A stretch of DNA of 64,000 bases from Halorubrum salipaludis (GTDB taxonomy: Archaea; Halobacteriota; Halobacteria; Halobacteriales; Haloferacaceae). Below are positions 16,732 through 26,433 of this stretch, piece by piece; positions within the stretch are counted from its first letter, which is position 1, and each line of letters opens with the position of its first letter. A program made the translations under genes and the position numbers. The stretch spans positions 124,001-188,000 of the forward strand of contig NZ_NSKC01000008.1 of NCBI RefSeq assembly GCF_002286985.1, read 5' to 3'. The notes under the pieces were generated by a model. The model saw nothing but the letters and a program-made list of their open reading frames with translations. It did no database searches and had not been told where the DNA came from.

Positions 16732-16807
16732 GTATAGTCCCGGAAACCGACAAGGATGTGCGGTGAAACCGCCTTCGCGCAAATATTGCGATCGCCGAAC
16801 ACGTTCG
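16732..16807 (-). promoter_or_regulatory. Promoter of the ABC transporter operon with perfect palindrome
   Basis: CGAACACGTTCG at 16796-16807 is a perfect copy, identical to the one before the copper ATPase. A TATA-like CTATAC (minus strand; 16732-16737) is 27 bp upstream of the first gene of the transporter operon. Confidence 0.6.
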
Positions 16808-16949
16808 TCCGTCGACACGACCGCCGGTCAGTCGCAGTTCACTGTAGATCCGCCACAACGGGCGTTTTCGCCCGGTACCGTGATCCGCTCGTATCCGATA
16901 TACCCGCAATACTTGTTGGATCCTCTGTCGGCTCCCGAAAAACGGGGGT

Positions 16950-17768
16950 TCAGCCCCGTTCGATCCGGTCGAGCAGGGTCGCCGTCGCGTCGGCGTCGAA
17001 GGCCAACGGTCGCCGCCACCAGGGCCCCTTGCCCGAGTCGCTTGAGAGCGCAGTGACGAGCCGGCTCGCGTCCGCGCCTGATTCGGGGCTGCTCAGGGGG
17101 ACGACGCGTTCGAAGGGCCCGGACGCGTGCGGATCGCCCGCGACGACGACCCGCGCGTCGAAGGGGTCCCGCTTCAGGTGCGCGTTGGTCGGCGCGAGCG
17201 CGGCCGCCGCGTCGCGGTCGACGAGGCCGGAGGAACCGGACGCGCTCGCGTCGACCGCGAGCACCCGATCGACGCGGATCCCGGCGAAGAGGTACGCGCC
17301 CCAGTCCGGAGCGAGGTCGCCGTCGGCGTCGAGCGCGTCTCGCTCGCCGCCCTCGGCGGGGGCCTCGTCCGGACCCGCCCAGCCGTGCGGCCGCAGCGAC
17401 AGCGTCGCGTAGAAAAACAGCCAGTCGCCGGGTTCGAGGTCGACGATCCGGCCGGCCTTCACGCCGTGAGGGTCGCCGTAGGTCGCGCGGTCGCGGCCGT
17501 GGACGCCGGGGAGCTCCGGGTCCATGTGGACCGGCGTCTCGCGCAGGTCGGCGGGCACCGGGAAGGGGAGGTCGAGGTCGGCGTAGGTCGGGAGCGGCTC
17601 GTCGACCGGGAACCGCTCGCGCGGGAGCGTCGCCGCCGACTCGGGGATCGGCACGTACGCGAAGGAGCCGTCGGGGTACACCGGCCCGCGGAACCCCGGC
17701 TGGTTCGTGTTGGCGGCGACGTTGACGGCGACGGCGCGGGGGCCGGCGCGCTCCCGGGGTGGGCTCAC
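16950..17768 (-). CDS. Nmad3-like protein (nucleotide modification associated domain 3)
   Basis: A 272-residue protein that resembles the Nmad3 family, named from comparative genomics of DNA-modification systems. The N-terminal block ANTNQPGFRGPVYPDGSF-then-YVPIPE matches the family's typical 'PDG...PIP' opening; further blocks are HMDPELPG, HGVKAGRI and GDWLFFYATLSLR. Biochemical function is unknown. It begins at a GTG 3 bp after the stop of the DJ-1/PfpI gene and is probably co-transcribed with it. The domain in this archaeal setting is not linked to any visible modification gene, so a role outside DNA modification is possible. Confidence 0.6.
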   Translation of the reverse strand: MSPPRERAGPRAVAVNVAANTNQPGFRGPVYPDGSFAYVPIPESAATLPRERFPVDEPLPTYADLDLPFPVPADLRETPVHMDPELPGVHGRDRATYGDPHGVKAGRIVDLEPGDWLFFYATLSLRPHGWAGPDEAPAEGGERDALDADGDLAPDWGAYLFAGIRVDRVLAVDASASGSSGLVDRDAAAALAPTNAHLKRDPFDARVVVAGDPHASGPFERVVPLSSPESGADASRLVTALSSDSGKGPWWRRPLAFDADATATLLDRIERG

Positions 17769-17771
17769 CGG

Positions 17772-18365
17772 TCAGTCCGCGGTCGCCGCGGGCGCGCCGT
17801 GCTCGATCTCGGTGCCGAGGAGGTCGAGGAACTGCGCGATCCACTCGGGGTGGTCGGGCCACGCCTGCCCGGTTACGAGGTTCCCGTCCGTCGTGACGCC
17901 GTCGACCCACGAGCAGCCGGCGGCCTCGACCTCCGGCCTGACCGCGGGGTACGCCGTCAGCTCGTAGCCGTCGAGCACGCCCGCCGCCGCGAGGATCTGC
18001 GGGCCGTGACAGATCGACGCGACCGGCTTGTCGGCCTCGAAGAAGTGCCGCACCGTATCGAGCACCGCCTCGTAGCCGCGGAGGTACTCGGGCGCGCGCC
18101 CGCCGGGCACGACCAGGGCGTCGTAGTCGGCCGGATCGATCTCGTCGAACCCGTGCGTGAGCGCGAAGTCGTGGCCGCGGGTCTCCAGGTACGTCTGGTC
18201 GCCCCGGAAGTCGTGGATCGCGGTCTTGACCGTGTCGTCGCCGTCCTTCTCCGGACAGACCGCGTGGACCTCGTGGCCGACCGCCTGGAGCGCCTGATAC
18301 GGGACCATGATCTCGTAGTCCTCGCCGAAGTCGCCGACGATCATCAGTATCCGTTGTCCTGTCAT
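17772..18365 (-). CDS. DJ-1/PfpI family protein
   Basis: A 197-residue class I glutamine amidotransferase-like protein. The nucleophile elbow is AS-ICHGPQ with the reactive Cys at about residue 118 followed by His, and the acidic residue that activates it is in the GDFGEDYE segment near the start. The family includes glyoxalase III, protein/nucleotide deglycases and PfpI-type proteases; the sequence does not settle which. The start ATG 18365 begins directly with the first beta strand (RILMIVGDF). It is 3 bp upstream of the Nmad3-like gene on the same strand. Confidence 0.83.
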   Translation of the reverse strand: MTGQRILMIVGDFGEDYEIMVPYQALQAVGHEVHAVCPEKDGDDTVKTAIHDFRGDQTYLETRGHDFALTHGFDEIDPADYDALVVPGGRAPEYLRGYEAVLDTVRHFFEADKPVASICHGPQILAAAGVLDGYELTAYPAVRPEVEAAGCSWVDGVTTDGNLVTGQAWPDHPEWIAQFLDLLGTEIEHGAPAATAD

Positions 18366-18509
18366 GCGTGTAACACCACGGCGAGATACGTCCCGCGGCC
18401 GCATAACGGTATTGGCGGTCGGTAGCACGGCGCAGGTTCGCTGCCGCAAAATACGAAATCGATCGGGTCGGTCCCGCGTCGCTGCGACCTCCCGACCGCG
18501 AACCGGGCT

Positions 18510-19418
18510 TTAAACGCCGCGGCCCTGCAGCTTCTCCTCGTCGGCCATGTCCTCGTTGGACTGGCCCTTCATCCCCTTGCCGATGCCGGAGGCGATGTCG
18601 GCGAGCTCGTCGGGGTCGTCCCAGTTGTTGACGGCCTCGACGATCGCGTTCCCCATCTCGACGGGGTCCTCCGCGCCGAAGATGCCGGAGCCGACGAAGA
18701 TGCCGTCACAGCCGTGGTGCATCATCAGCGCGGCGTCGGCGGGGGTGGCGATGCCGCCGGCCGCGAAGTTGACGACCGGGAGCCGGCCGGCCTCGGCGGT
18801 CTCGTGGACCAGATCCCGGGGCGCGCCGTGCTCGCGGGCCCACTCCTCGCGCTCCTCGTAGTTGAGTCCGGTGAGCGTGCGGATCTGGTTTTTGATGGTG
18901 CGCTGGTGCTGGACGGCCTGGTTGACGTCGCCGGTGCCGGCCTCGCCCTTCGTCCGGATCATCGCCGCGCCCTCGCGGATGCGCCGGAGCGCCTCGGGGA
19001 GGTTCCGGGCGCCGCAGACGAACGGCGACGCGAAGTCGCGCTTGTCGATGTGGTACTCGTCGTCGGCGGGCGTGAGCACCTCCGACTCGTCGATCATGTC
19101 GACGCCGAGCGACTCTAAGATCTCCGCCTCCTTGCGGTGGCCGATCCGCGATTTCCCCATCACCGGGATCGACACCTCGTCGATGATCTCGGTGACGTTC
19201 TGCGGGTCGGGCATCCGCGCGACTCCGCCGCGCTTGCGGATGTCGGCCGGGACGGCCTCCAGCGCCATCACCGCGACCGCGCCGGCGTCCTCCGCGATCC
19301 GCGCCTGCTCGCGCGTGACGACGTCCATGATGACGCCGCCCTTCTGCATCCGCGCGAAGCCGCGCTTGACCAGGTCGGTTCCCCGCTTCAGCTCCTCCAG
19401 ATCCGTGGCCTCTGCCAT
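18510..19418 (-). CDS. pdxS: Pyridoxal 5'-phosphate synthase subunit PdxS
   Basis: Makes the vitamin B6 cofactor from ribose 5-phosphate, glyceraldehyde 3-phosphate and ammonia delivered by PdxT. A full-length 302-residue TIM barrel: [17 protein letters not shown] near the start, the Schiff-base lysines in MGKSRIGH and in [11 protein letters not shown], and the phosphate-binding [13 protein letters not shown] and GIFVGSGIF segments. PdxT is not in this window. A TATA element at 19441-19448 lies 22 bp upstream of the ATG, indicating a leaderless transcript. The gene is divergent from mobA. Confidence 0.96.
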   Translation of the reverse strand: MAEATDLEELKRGTDLVKRGFARMQKGGVIMDVVTREQARIAEDAGAVAVMALEAVPADIRKRGGVARMPDPQNVTEIIDEVSIPVMGKSRIGHRKEAEILESLGVDMIDESEVLTPADDEYHIDKRDFASPFVCGARNLPEALRRIREGAAMIRTKGEAGTGDVNQAVQHQRTIKNQIRTLTGLNYEEREEWAREHGAPRDLVHETAEAGRLPVVNFAAGGIATPADAALMMHHGCDGIFVGSGIFGAEDPVEMGNAIVEAVNNWDDPDELADIASGIGKGMKGQSNEDMADEEKLQGRGV

Positions 19419-19440
19419 GTCCGATCGGTGGGTCGCCGGC

Positions 19441-19448
19441 CACTTAAC
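19441..19448 (-). promoter_or_regulatory. TATA-like element of pdxS
   Basis: GTTAAGTG on the minus strand, 22 bp before the ATG at 19418; leaderless transcript likely. Confidence 0.5.
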
Positions 19449-19511
19449 GGGTCGCCTTAGCGGATTGAGGCGACCGCAACCGCGAAGTCCCTCCGCGCCG
19501 AGAGTCGACTC

Positions 19512-20264
19512 GTGACCACCGGAGCCAGTCCCGCCGGAGCGAGCCTCACCGAAGCGACCCTCACCGGGGCCGTCCTCGCCGGCGGGCGGTCGACGCGCTT
19601 CGGCGACCGGGACAAGGCCGTCGCCCCCCTCGCGGGCGTGCCGATGGTCCGCCGCGTCGCAGACCGCCTCGTCGGCGCCGACGACCCCATCCCGCCGGGC
19701 GCAGACCGCGCCGCCGGCGGCGATCCGGTCGTCGACGAGCTCGTGATCAACTGCCGTCCCGATCAGCGGGCGGCGATCGCGGACGCGCTCTCCGGGCTTC
19801 CCGTCCCCCTCCGCTGGGCCGTCGACGAGGAGCCCGACCTCGGGCCGGTCGCCGGCATCCGGAACGCGTGTCGGGCCGCCGCCGGCGAGTACGTCGCCGT
19901 CGTCGCCTGCGACATGCCGTTCGTCGACCCGGGGTTCCTCGCCGGACTCGCGGCCGACGCCGCGGGGCGCGAGGCGGCGATCCCCCGCCTCGACGACCGT
20001 TGGCTCCAGACGACGCAGGCGGTGTACCGCGCAGAGCCGATGGCGGCCGCCTGCGATCGCGCGCTCGCCCGCGGCGACCGCAAGGTGCTGGCACCGATCG
20101 AGGAGCTCGACCGGACCGTCGTCGACGACGCGGAGATCCGCGAGCGCACCACGGAGCGGACGTTCACCAACGTCAACACAGACGCGGAGCTCGCGGAAGC
20201 GGAGACGGCGATCGGAGAGGCGCTCTCCGGGTCCGGGTCCGGCTCCGACGACGACGCTCAGTGA
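19512..20264 (+). CDS. mobA: Molybdenum cofactor guanylyltransferase MobA
   Basis: Attaches GMP to molybdopterin to form the MGD cofactor needed by nitrate and DMSO reductases. The GTP-binding motif [15 protein letters not shown] is at about residues 22-36; the metal-binding [11 protein letters not shown] and the FTNVNT motif near the C-terminus are also present. GTG start at 19512. The gene's last 24 bp plus a few following bases are repeated immediately downstream (20281-20310), so the end of the gene was duplicated in tandem. A possible functional link exists with respiratory molybdoenzymes outside the window. Confidence 0.9.
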   Translation: MTTGASPAGASLTEATLTGAVLAGGRSTRFGDRDKAVAPLAGVPMVRRVADRLVGADDPIPPGADRAAGGDPVVDELVINCRPDQRAAIADALSGLPVPLRWAVDEEPDLGPVAGIRNACRAAAGEYVAVVACDMPFVDPGFLAGLAADAAGREAAIPRLDDRWLQTTQAVYRAEPMAAACDRALARGDRKVLAPIEELDRTVVDDAEIRERTTERTFTNVNTDAELAEAETAIGEALSGSGSGSDDDAQ

Positions 20265-20310
20265 CCGGAACGAGGCTCACCGGCTCCGACGACGACGCTC
20301 AGTGACCGGA
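20240..20310. repeat. 41-bp-spaced duplication of the mobA 3' end
   Basis: A 30-bp sequence, beginning CGGCTCCGACGACGACGCTC, occurs at 20240-20269, where it spans the mobA stop codon, and again at 20281-20310. The two copies are identical. The duplication is downstream of the reading frame and does not alter the protein. Confidence 0.9.
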
Positions 20311-20338
20311 GCAACGGGAGGGGAGGGAAACAGAGCGA

Positions 20339-20905
20339 CTACTCTTTCAGCAGCTCGTACGCCTCGTTCAGCTCCTTGAACGCCGCCTCGTCGCCCTCCT
20401 CACCGTCCGGGTGGAGCCGCTTCGCCCGCGCTCGATAGGCGGACCGCACCGCCTCGCTATCGGCGGTCCGGTCGAGCCCGAGCGTCGCGTAGGCCTCCGC
20501 CTCGGACATCCCGCTCGCCGGCGGGGCGCGGTCGCGGGGGTCGCCGGCGCCGGGACCGCGGGCGCCGGACGCGGTTCGGCCCCCGGGACCCCGAGCACCT
20601 CCCGCCCCGCGGCCGAACCCGCCGTCGGTCGCACCGGCGGAGCGGTGCGCGGACCGGCGGTGTTCGGCGGCTCGCGCGCGCTGTCGGGCCCGTGCGCGCT
20701 CGCCGGGCCCCACCTGCGCGGCCTCGCGGCGGACGCGGTCGCGGAGCCGGCCGCTGGCGTGGTACCAGAGGAAGTACGAGACGATACCGAACGGGACGGC
20801 GACCGCCAACAGGACGGGAGAGACGACGACGCCGGCGACGAGCAACAGGGCCGTCAGTCCGATGAACGTCGCTGCCATGCCGACGACGATCGCGCGGTTC
20901 GTCAC
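20339..20905 (-). CDS. Membrane-anchored J-domain protein
   Basis: A 188-residue co-chaperone-like protein. Two hydrophobic segments lie near the N-terminus (about residues 10-55), then a basic helix, then a Gly/Arg/Ala-rich linker, and a C-terminal J domain (last 55 residues) with YATLGLDRTAD and the HPD tripeptide in KRLHPDGEE. The J domain sits at the very end, as in membrane-tethered DjlA-like or haloarchaeal J proteins. The GTG at 20905 is the likely start; the longer frame adds 27 residues without support. It converges with mobA. Confidence 0.78.
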   Translation of the reverse strand: MTNRAIVVGMAATFIGLTALLLVAGVVVSPVLLAVAVPFGIVSYFLWYHASGRLRDRVRREAAQVGPGERARARQRARAAEHRRSAHRSAGATDGGFGRGAGGARGPGGRTASGARGPGAGDPRDRAPPASGMSEAEAYATLGLDRTADSEAVRSAYRARAKRLHPDGEEGDEAAFKELNEAYELLKE

Positions 20906-21010
20906 GGGTGCTCTCGGGGCTCCAGCGTTGTAAGCGCTCGGGCGGGAGCCGCGCGCTCCCGTCGGATATCGCCGGAACGGGACCACTGAGGCGAACGGGC
21001 CGGGAGCCGG

Positions 21011-21733
21011 TCAGCCGAGCACGTCGTCGCCGGAGGCGCTCCCGGAGTGGCGGAGGTACTGGACCGCGATCCCGACGACGAAGGCCGCGGCGAACGCGGC
21101 GTTCGGGGGCGACGCCTGCTCGGCGAACGCCACGGGCTCGCCGGCGACGACCGCCCGCCAGACGGGGACGGCCATCGCCAGGAGCCCCGCGCCGAGCGCG
21201 ACCAGCGACAGCGTGATCATGTAGTCGTAGTACCGCATCGCCAGCAGTCCGGCGACGGCGCCGACGACGACCGCGATCAGCAGGAACTGCTGGAACTCGG
21301 GCTGGGAGAGCAGCGACGACTGGATCGCCGCGTCGACCTCGACCGCGTCCAGCCCGGACGCCGACGGGTCGTAGAACTGCCGCAGGAGCGACTCGCCGGC
21401 GGTCATCACCAGCACGGCGAGCGTCGCAAAGACGAACGCCGCGATCGACACCGCGAACCGCGCCGCAAGCGGGATCAGGACGCGGCCGAGCACGGTGCCG
21501 ATCAGCACGGCCGCCCCGGCCACGATCAGCCGCTCCCCGGCGGCCGGCGGAGCCGCCATGATCTCGGGGACGACCACCCACCCGACGAACCCGCCGACGA
21601 TCGCGCCGCCGAGCCAGCTAATCCAGCCGAGCACGTGGTCTTTGAGGTCGTACGCGGCGACGACGAGCGCGGCGCCGACGAGGGTGTTCACGGCGAGCAC
21701 CGCGAGAGATATCGGATCGGCAGTAATTGACAT
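21011..21733 (-). CDS. Multi-pass membrane protein of unknown function
   Basis: A 240-residue protein with about seven hydrophobic helices and few charged loops. The overall pattern (a repeated GGFVGW / G-rich helix arrangement, an amphipathic 40-residue loop with FYDPSASGLDAVEVD, then more helices) resembles DUF4203-type proteins, but I cannot assign it firmly. It ends 105 bp before the J-domain gene start on the same strand, so both could be transcribed together. It is divergent from mutS. Confidence 0.6.
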   Translation of the reverse strand: MSITADPISLAVLAVNTLVGAALVVAAYDLKDHVLGWISWLGGAIVGGFVGWVVVPEIMAAPPAAGERLIVAGAAVLIGTVLGRVLIPLAARFAVSIAAFVFATLAVLVMTAGESLLRQFYDPSASGLDAVEVDAAIQSSLLSQPEFQQFLLIAVVVGAVAGLLAMRYYDYMITLSLVALGAGLLAMAVPVWRAVVAGEPVAFAEQASPPNAAFAAAFVVGIAVQYLRHSGSASGDDVLG

Positions 21734-21833
21734 GCGTTGACAGCATCGGTCGATCGACTTAGTTCTCCGGATTCGGGCGATTCCACTGCCTCCCTCCGCA
21801 CCGTTTATGCCGGCGGGCGACCGGATCCGTGGT

Positions 21834-24665
21834 ATGCCGACTGCGGACCGCGAGACCGTGACCGGGCTCCCGCCGGGGATCGCTGACGCCCGCGAGGAGC
21901 TGACGCCGATGCTCTCGCAGTACGCCGACCTGTGTGCCGCCCACGAGGACGCCCTCGTGCTGTTCCAGGTCGGCGACTTCTACGAGGCGTTCTGCGAGGC
22001 GGCCGCGGCGGTCGCCCGCGTCTGCGAGGTGACGCTGACGGAGCGCTCCGACTCGACCGGCGACTACCCGATGGCCGGGATCCCCATCGACAACGCCGCG
22101 CCCTACCTCGAATCGCTGCTCAACGCGGGCTACCGCGTCGCCCTCGGCGACCAGGTCGAGGACGCCGAGCAGGCGTCCGGGCTCGTCGACCGCGCGGTCA
22201 CCGAGGTGATCACCCCTGGGACGGTCGTCGAGGACGAGCTGCTGGAGGCCGGGACGACGAACTACGTCGCGGCGGTGGCGGGCGGAGGCGGGGAGGGGAC
22301 CGACGGCACCGCCCCGGCGGCCGTCGGCCTCGCCGCCGTCGACGTCTCCACGGGCGAGTGCCTCGTCACCTCGGGCGACCGCGACGCGGTCGCGGAGGAG
22401 CTCGACCGGATCGCGCCCGCGGAGCTGATCGCGGAGCCGGACGCCCCCGCGTTCGAGCCGTCCGACGCCGAGCGCGGCTGGACGACCCACGCGTACGACC
22501 CCGGCGCCTTCGAGCGGCAGGCCGCGGCCGAGCGGTTAGAGCCGTACCTCCCGGCTCCCGACCGGCGGTTCGACGGCGACGCCGAGCTGCGGGCCGCGGG
22601 GGCGGTGCTCGCGTACGCCGAGTACACGCAGGGCGACGACGGCCCGCTCTCGTACGTGACCCGGATCCGGCGGTACGACCCCCGCGACCGGCTCCGGCTC
22701 GACGCCGCCGCCCAGCGCAGCCTGGAGCTGTTCGAGAACCGCGGGCTGGGCGCCAGCGACACCCTGTTCGACGCCCTCGACGAGACGAGCTGCGCGCTCG
22801 GCCGGCGGTGTTTAGAGCGCTGGCTCCGGCGCCCCCTCGTCGACGCCGACGCCATCCGGAGCCGCCACGACGCGGTCGGCGAGCTGGCCGACCGCACCCT
22901 CGTCCGCGAGGCGCTCGGCGACGCGCTCTCGGCCGCCTACGACCTCGAACGCCTCGTGGGCCGGATCTCCCGCGGCCGCGCCGACGCCCGCGACCTGCGC
23001 TCGCTGCACGCGACGCTCGCGGTCGTGCCGGAGCTGAAGGCGACGCTGGCGGGGGCGGACGGAGAGGATGTCGACGACGGCAGCGCCGACCGCCCCCGCA
23101 CCGACCACCTCCGCGACCTCCGCGACCGCCTCGACGAGCTGACCGCGGTCCGCGAGCTGATCGACGACGCGATCGCCGCGAACCCCCCGCCCGAGATCAC
23201 CGAGGGCGGCGTCATCCGCGAGGGGTTCGACGGCGACCTCGACGACCTCCGGGCCACCGAGCGCGAGGGGCGCGAGTGGGTCGCGGACCTGGAGGCGAGC
23301 GAGCGCGAGCGCACCGGGATCGACTCGCTGTCGGTCGGCCACAACCAGGTCCACGGCTACTACATCGAGGTGACCGACGCCAACCTCGACCGCGTCCCCG
23401 ACGACTACCGCCGCCGACAGACGCTGAAGAACAGCGAGCGCTACTACACGCCGGAGCTGAAGGAGCGCGAAGAGGAGATCGTCGGCGCCGCGGAGCGCGC
23501 GGACGCCTTAGAGTACGAGCTGTTCGTGGACGTGCGCGAGCGCGTCGCGAGCGAGACGGAGCGGATACAGGACCTGGCGGACGCGATCGCCGAGCTCGAC
23601 GCGCTCCGCTCGCTGGCGACCGTCGCCGTCGAGGGCGACTACGTCCGGCCGGAGATCGCCGACGACCCCGACGCCGGCGTCGAGATCGAGGGGGGCCGTC
23701 ACCCGGTCGTCGAGCGCGCCGAGGAGTCGTTCGTCCCGAACGACGCGGACCTCCCCCGCGGGTCGATCGCGGTGATCACGGGCCCGAACATGAGCGGGAA
23801 GTCGACGTACATGCGCTCGGTCGCGCTCGCGGTCGTCCTGGCGCAGACCGGCTCGTTCGTCCCCGCGCAGGCGGCGTCGCTCCCGGTCTTCGACCGGCTG
23901 TTCACCCGCGTCGGCGCCTCCGACGACATCGCCGGCGGCCAGTCGACGTTCATGCGCGAGATGAGCGAGCTGACCGAGATCCTCCACGACGCCGGGACGG
24001 ACTCGCTCGTCCTCCTGGACGAGGTGGGGCGCGGCACCGCCACGACCGACGGGCGCGCCATCGCCCGCGCCGCGGCCGAGTTCATCCACGACGAGCTGGG
24101 CGCGACCGCCCTGTTCGCCACGCACTACCACGACCTGACCGACCTCGCCGAGGAGCGCGAGCGCGCCTTCAACCTCCACTTCACGGCGACCCGCGAGGAC
24201 GGCGACGTGACGTTCCTCCACCGGGTCGTCCCCGGCGCCTCCTCCTCCTCGTACGGCGTCGAGGTCGCGGAGCTCGCCGGGGTTCCGGCCCCCGTCGTGG
24301 ACCGGTCCCGCGACCTCGTGGCCGCGGAGACGGGCGACGCGGCGGTGAGCGACGCGGAAGGCCGCGACACGGAGACGGACGGACCCGATCCCGCGGCCGA
24401 CGGCGACCAGGGCGACGACGCGGACGCCTCGCTCCGGGAGTTCCTCGCGGAAGGGGACGAGAGGGAGGAAGCCGAATCGGCGGATGCGAGCGCTGCGACC
24501 GATAGCGACCCCGCGAACGACGGCGACCCGCAGACCGACCAGCCGACCAGTTCTGCGACCGATCTGACCGCCGCCCTCCGCGACCTCGACCTCGCGCGGA
24601 TGACGCCGATCGAGGCGCTGAACGCCCTCCACGACCTCCAGTCGCGGGTCGACGATGACCGGTGA
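21834..24665 (+). CDS. mutS: DNA mismatch repair protein MutS
   Basis: Recognises mismatches. The mismatch-binding Phe-x-Glu motif is in [10 protein letters not shown] (about residues 46-56), followed by connector, lever and clamp domains. The ATPase has Walker [12 protein letters not shown], Walker [12 protein letters not shown], and the helix-turn-helix/dimer segment [11 protein letters not shown]. An acidic low-complexity tail of about 80 residues precedes a short conserved C-terminal patch ([14 protein letters not shown]). At 943 residues it is longer than bacterial MutS because of the tail. The last 11 bp overlap the mutL start, so the two are co-translated. The start at 21834 was chosen over 21807 because the latter lies in a promoter-like stretch. 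Confidence 0.95.
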   Translation: MPTADRETVTGLPPGIADAREELTPMLSQYADLCAAHEDALVLFQVGDFYEAFCEAAAAVARVCEVTLTERSDSTGDYPMAGIPIDNAAPYLESLLNAGYRVALGDQVEDAEQASGLVDRAVTEVITPGTVVEDELLEAGTTNYVAAVAGGGGEGTDGTAPAAVGLAAVDVSTGECLVTSGDRDAVAEELDRIAPAELIAEPDAPAFEPSDAERGWTTHAYDPGAFERQAAAERLEPYLPAPDRRFDGDAELRAAGAVLAYAEYTQGDDGPLSYVTRIRRYDPRDRLRLDAAAQRSLELFENRGLGASDTLFDALDETSCALGRRCLERWLRRPLVDADAIRSRHDAVGELADRTLVREALGDALSAAYDLERLVGRISRGRADARDLRSLHATLAVVPELKATLAGADGEDVDDGSADRPRTDHLRDLRDRLDELTAVRELIDDAIAANPPPEITEGGVIREGFDGDLDDLRATEREGREWVADLEASERERTGIDSLSVGHNQVHGYYIEVTDANLDRVPDDYRRRQTLKNSERYYTPELKEREEEIVGAAERADALEYELFVDVRERVASETERIQDLADAIAELDALRSLATVAVEGDYVRPEIADDPDAGVEIEGGRHPVVERAEESFVPNDADLPRGSIAVITGPNMSGKSTYMRSVALAVVLAQTGSFVPAQAASLPVFDRLFTRVGASDDIAGGQSTFMREMSELTEILHDAGTDSLVLLDEVGRGTATTDGRAIARAAAEFIHDELGATALFATHYHDLTDLAEERERAFNLHFTATREDGDVTFLHRVVPGASSSSYGVEVAELAGVPAPVVDRSRDLVAAETGDAAVSDAEGRDTETDGPDPAADGDQGDDADASLREFLAEGDEREEAESADASAATDSDPANDGDPQTDQPTSSATDLTAALRDLDLARMTPIEALNALHDLQSRVDDDR

Positions 24666-26406
24666 GGAGCGCGCCGACGGGGGGGCCGGCGACGGGAGCG
24701 ACCCGGACCGCGTCCGCCGACTCGACCCCGCCACGGTCGACCGGATCGCCGCCGGCGAGGTGGTGACGCGCCCCGCCCGGGTCGTCGGCGAGCTGATCGA
24801 CAACGCGCTCGACGCGGGCGCCTCGCGGGTGGAGATCGCGGTCGACGGCGACGGCACCGACCGGATCCGGGTCGCCGACGACGGCCACGGGATGGACCGC
24901 GAGGACGCCCGGCTCGCGGTCGAGCGGCACGCGACGAGCAAGCTCGCGCCCGACGGCGACCCGGTCGGCGTCGCGTCGTTGGGGTTCCGCGGCGAGGCGC
25001 TGGCGGCGATCGCCGAGGCCGCGCGGCTCGAACTCGTCACGGGCGACGGCGACGCAGTCGGGACGCGGGTGGTCGTCGACGGGACGGGGAGCGACCCCGA
25101 TTCTGCGGAGCCGACCGTCACCGACGCCGGGCGCGCCCGCGGCACCACCGTCGTCGTCGAGGACCTGTTCGCGACCCGCCCCGCGCGCCGGGAGTCGCTC
25201 GCGGGGCCGGCGACCGAGTTCGCGCGGATTTCGTCGTTGGTCGCCGACTACGCGCTGGCGAACCCCCGCGTCGCGTTCACGCTGGAGCACGACGGGTCGC
25301 ACACGCTGTCGACGCCGGGGTCCGGGGTCACGGAGGCGCTGCTGGGCGTGTACGACCGCGAGACTGCGAGCCGGTCGACCGAGGTCGCGGCGAGCGCCGA
25401 GATCGAGGGGGCGGGGGGCAGGGACGAATCCGTACCGATAGCCGTCGCCGGCGCCCTCGCGTACCCCTCGGTGACGCGGTCCTCGCGCGACCACGTCCGG
25501 GTCTCGGTGAACGGGCGACCGATCCGGAACGACCGGATCGCGGCCGCGGTCCGGGCGGGCTACGGGCGTCTGCTCCCCGACAGCCGGGAACCGGTGGCGG
25601 CCGTCGACGTCTCGCTGCCGCCCGCCCGCGTGGACCCGAACGTCCACCCGGCGAAGCGGGAGGTCGGGCTCCGCGACGCCGACGCGGTCGCCGACGCGGT
25701 CGAGTCGGTCGTCGCCGACGCGCTCACGGGGGCGGACCTCAGACGGAAGCGCGAGGTCGACACCGGGCTCGACGGGACGCTGGAGCCGGTCGGCGGCGAC
25801 GAGGGGGAGCGGCCGGCGGCGTTCGCGGACGCGGAGCCGGTCGGGACCTTCCGGGACCTCTACGTGCTCGCCGAGGACGGTGACGAGCTACTAGTGATCG
25901 ACGGACACGCCGCTCACGAGCGCGTGAACTACGAGCGGCTCGCCCGGGCGTTCGAGGGGGAGTCGGTGCCGACCGTCCCGCTCGACCCGCCGGCGACCGT
26001 GTCGCTGTCGGCCGACGAGGCCGCGGCCGCCGAGGCGCACGCCGACGCCCTCGCGGCGCTCGGCTTCGAGACGGAGCCGTTCGGCGGCGGGACCGTCAGG
26101 CTCCGGAGCGTTCCGGCGCCGTTCGGGCGGGCGGCCGACGCAGACGCGTTCCGCGACGCGCTCGCGGCGCTCTCGGACGTGGAGTCGGCCGGAACGGGGT
26201 CGGCGCGCGACGACCTGCTCGCGGACCTGGCGTGTCACCCGTCGCTGAAGCGGGGGGAGTTCGACGACCTCGACGACGGCGGCCTCCGCGACCTGCTCGA
26301 CCGCCTCGGCGAGTGCGATCGGCCCTTCGCCTGTCCGCACGGCCGGCCGACGGTGCTGTCGGTCGACGAGGCGACGTTCGCGGCGGGGTTCGGCCGGGAG
26401 CGCTAA
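24655..26406 (+). CDS. mutL: DNA mismatch repair protein MutL
   Basis: Couples mismatch recognition to strand incision. The N-terminal GHKL ATPase has [16 protein letters not shown] and SLGFRGEAL motifs (about residues 40-115). The C-terminal endonuclease domain has the metal-binding motif [12 protein letters not shown] (usually DQHA-x2-E-x4-E, so Gln is replaced by Gly), [10 protein letters not shown] and CPHGRP. These suggest an active nicking-type MutL, which suits an organism without MutH. The ATG at 24655 overlaps the mutS end by 11 bp. It converges with the MscS gene, 27 bp apart. Confidence 0.94.
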   Translation: MTGEERADGGAGDGSDPDRVRRLDPATVDRIAAGEVVTRPARVVGELIDNALDAGASRVEIAVDGDGTDRIRVADDGHGMDREDARLAVERHATSKLAPDGDPVGVASLGFRGEALAAIAEAARLELVTGDGDAVGTRVVVDGTGSDPDSAEPTVTDAGRARGTTVVVEDLFATRPARRESLAGPATEFARISSLVADYALANPRVAFTLEHDGSHTLSTPGSGVTEALLGVYDRETASRSTEVAASAEIEGAGGRDESVPIAVAGALAYPSVTRSSRDHVRVSVNGRPIRNDRIAAAVRAGYGRLLPDSREPVAAVDVSLPPARVDPNVHPAKREVGLRDADAVADAVESVVADALTGADLRRKREVDTGLDGTLEPVGGDEGERPAAFADAEPVGTFRDLYVLAEDGDELLVIDGHAAHERVNYERLARAFEGESVPTVPLDPPATVSLSADEAAAAEAHADALAALGFETEPFGGGTVRLRSVPAPFGRAADADAFRDALAALSDVESAGTGSARDDLLADLACHPSLKRGEFDDLDDGGLRDLLDRLGECDRPFACPHGRPTVLSVDEATFAAGFGRER

Positions 26407-26433
26407 GGGACCGAGGCGCCGGTCCGGAGCCGC

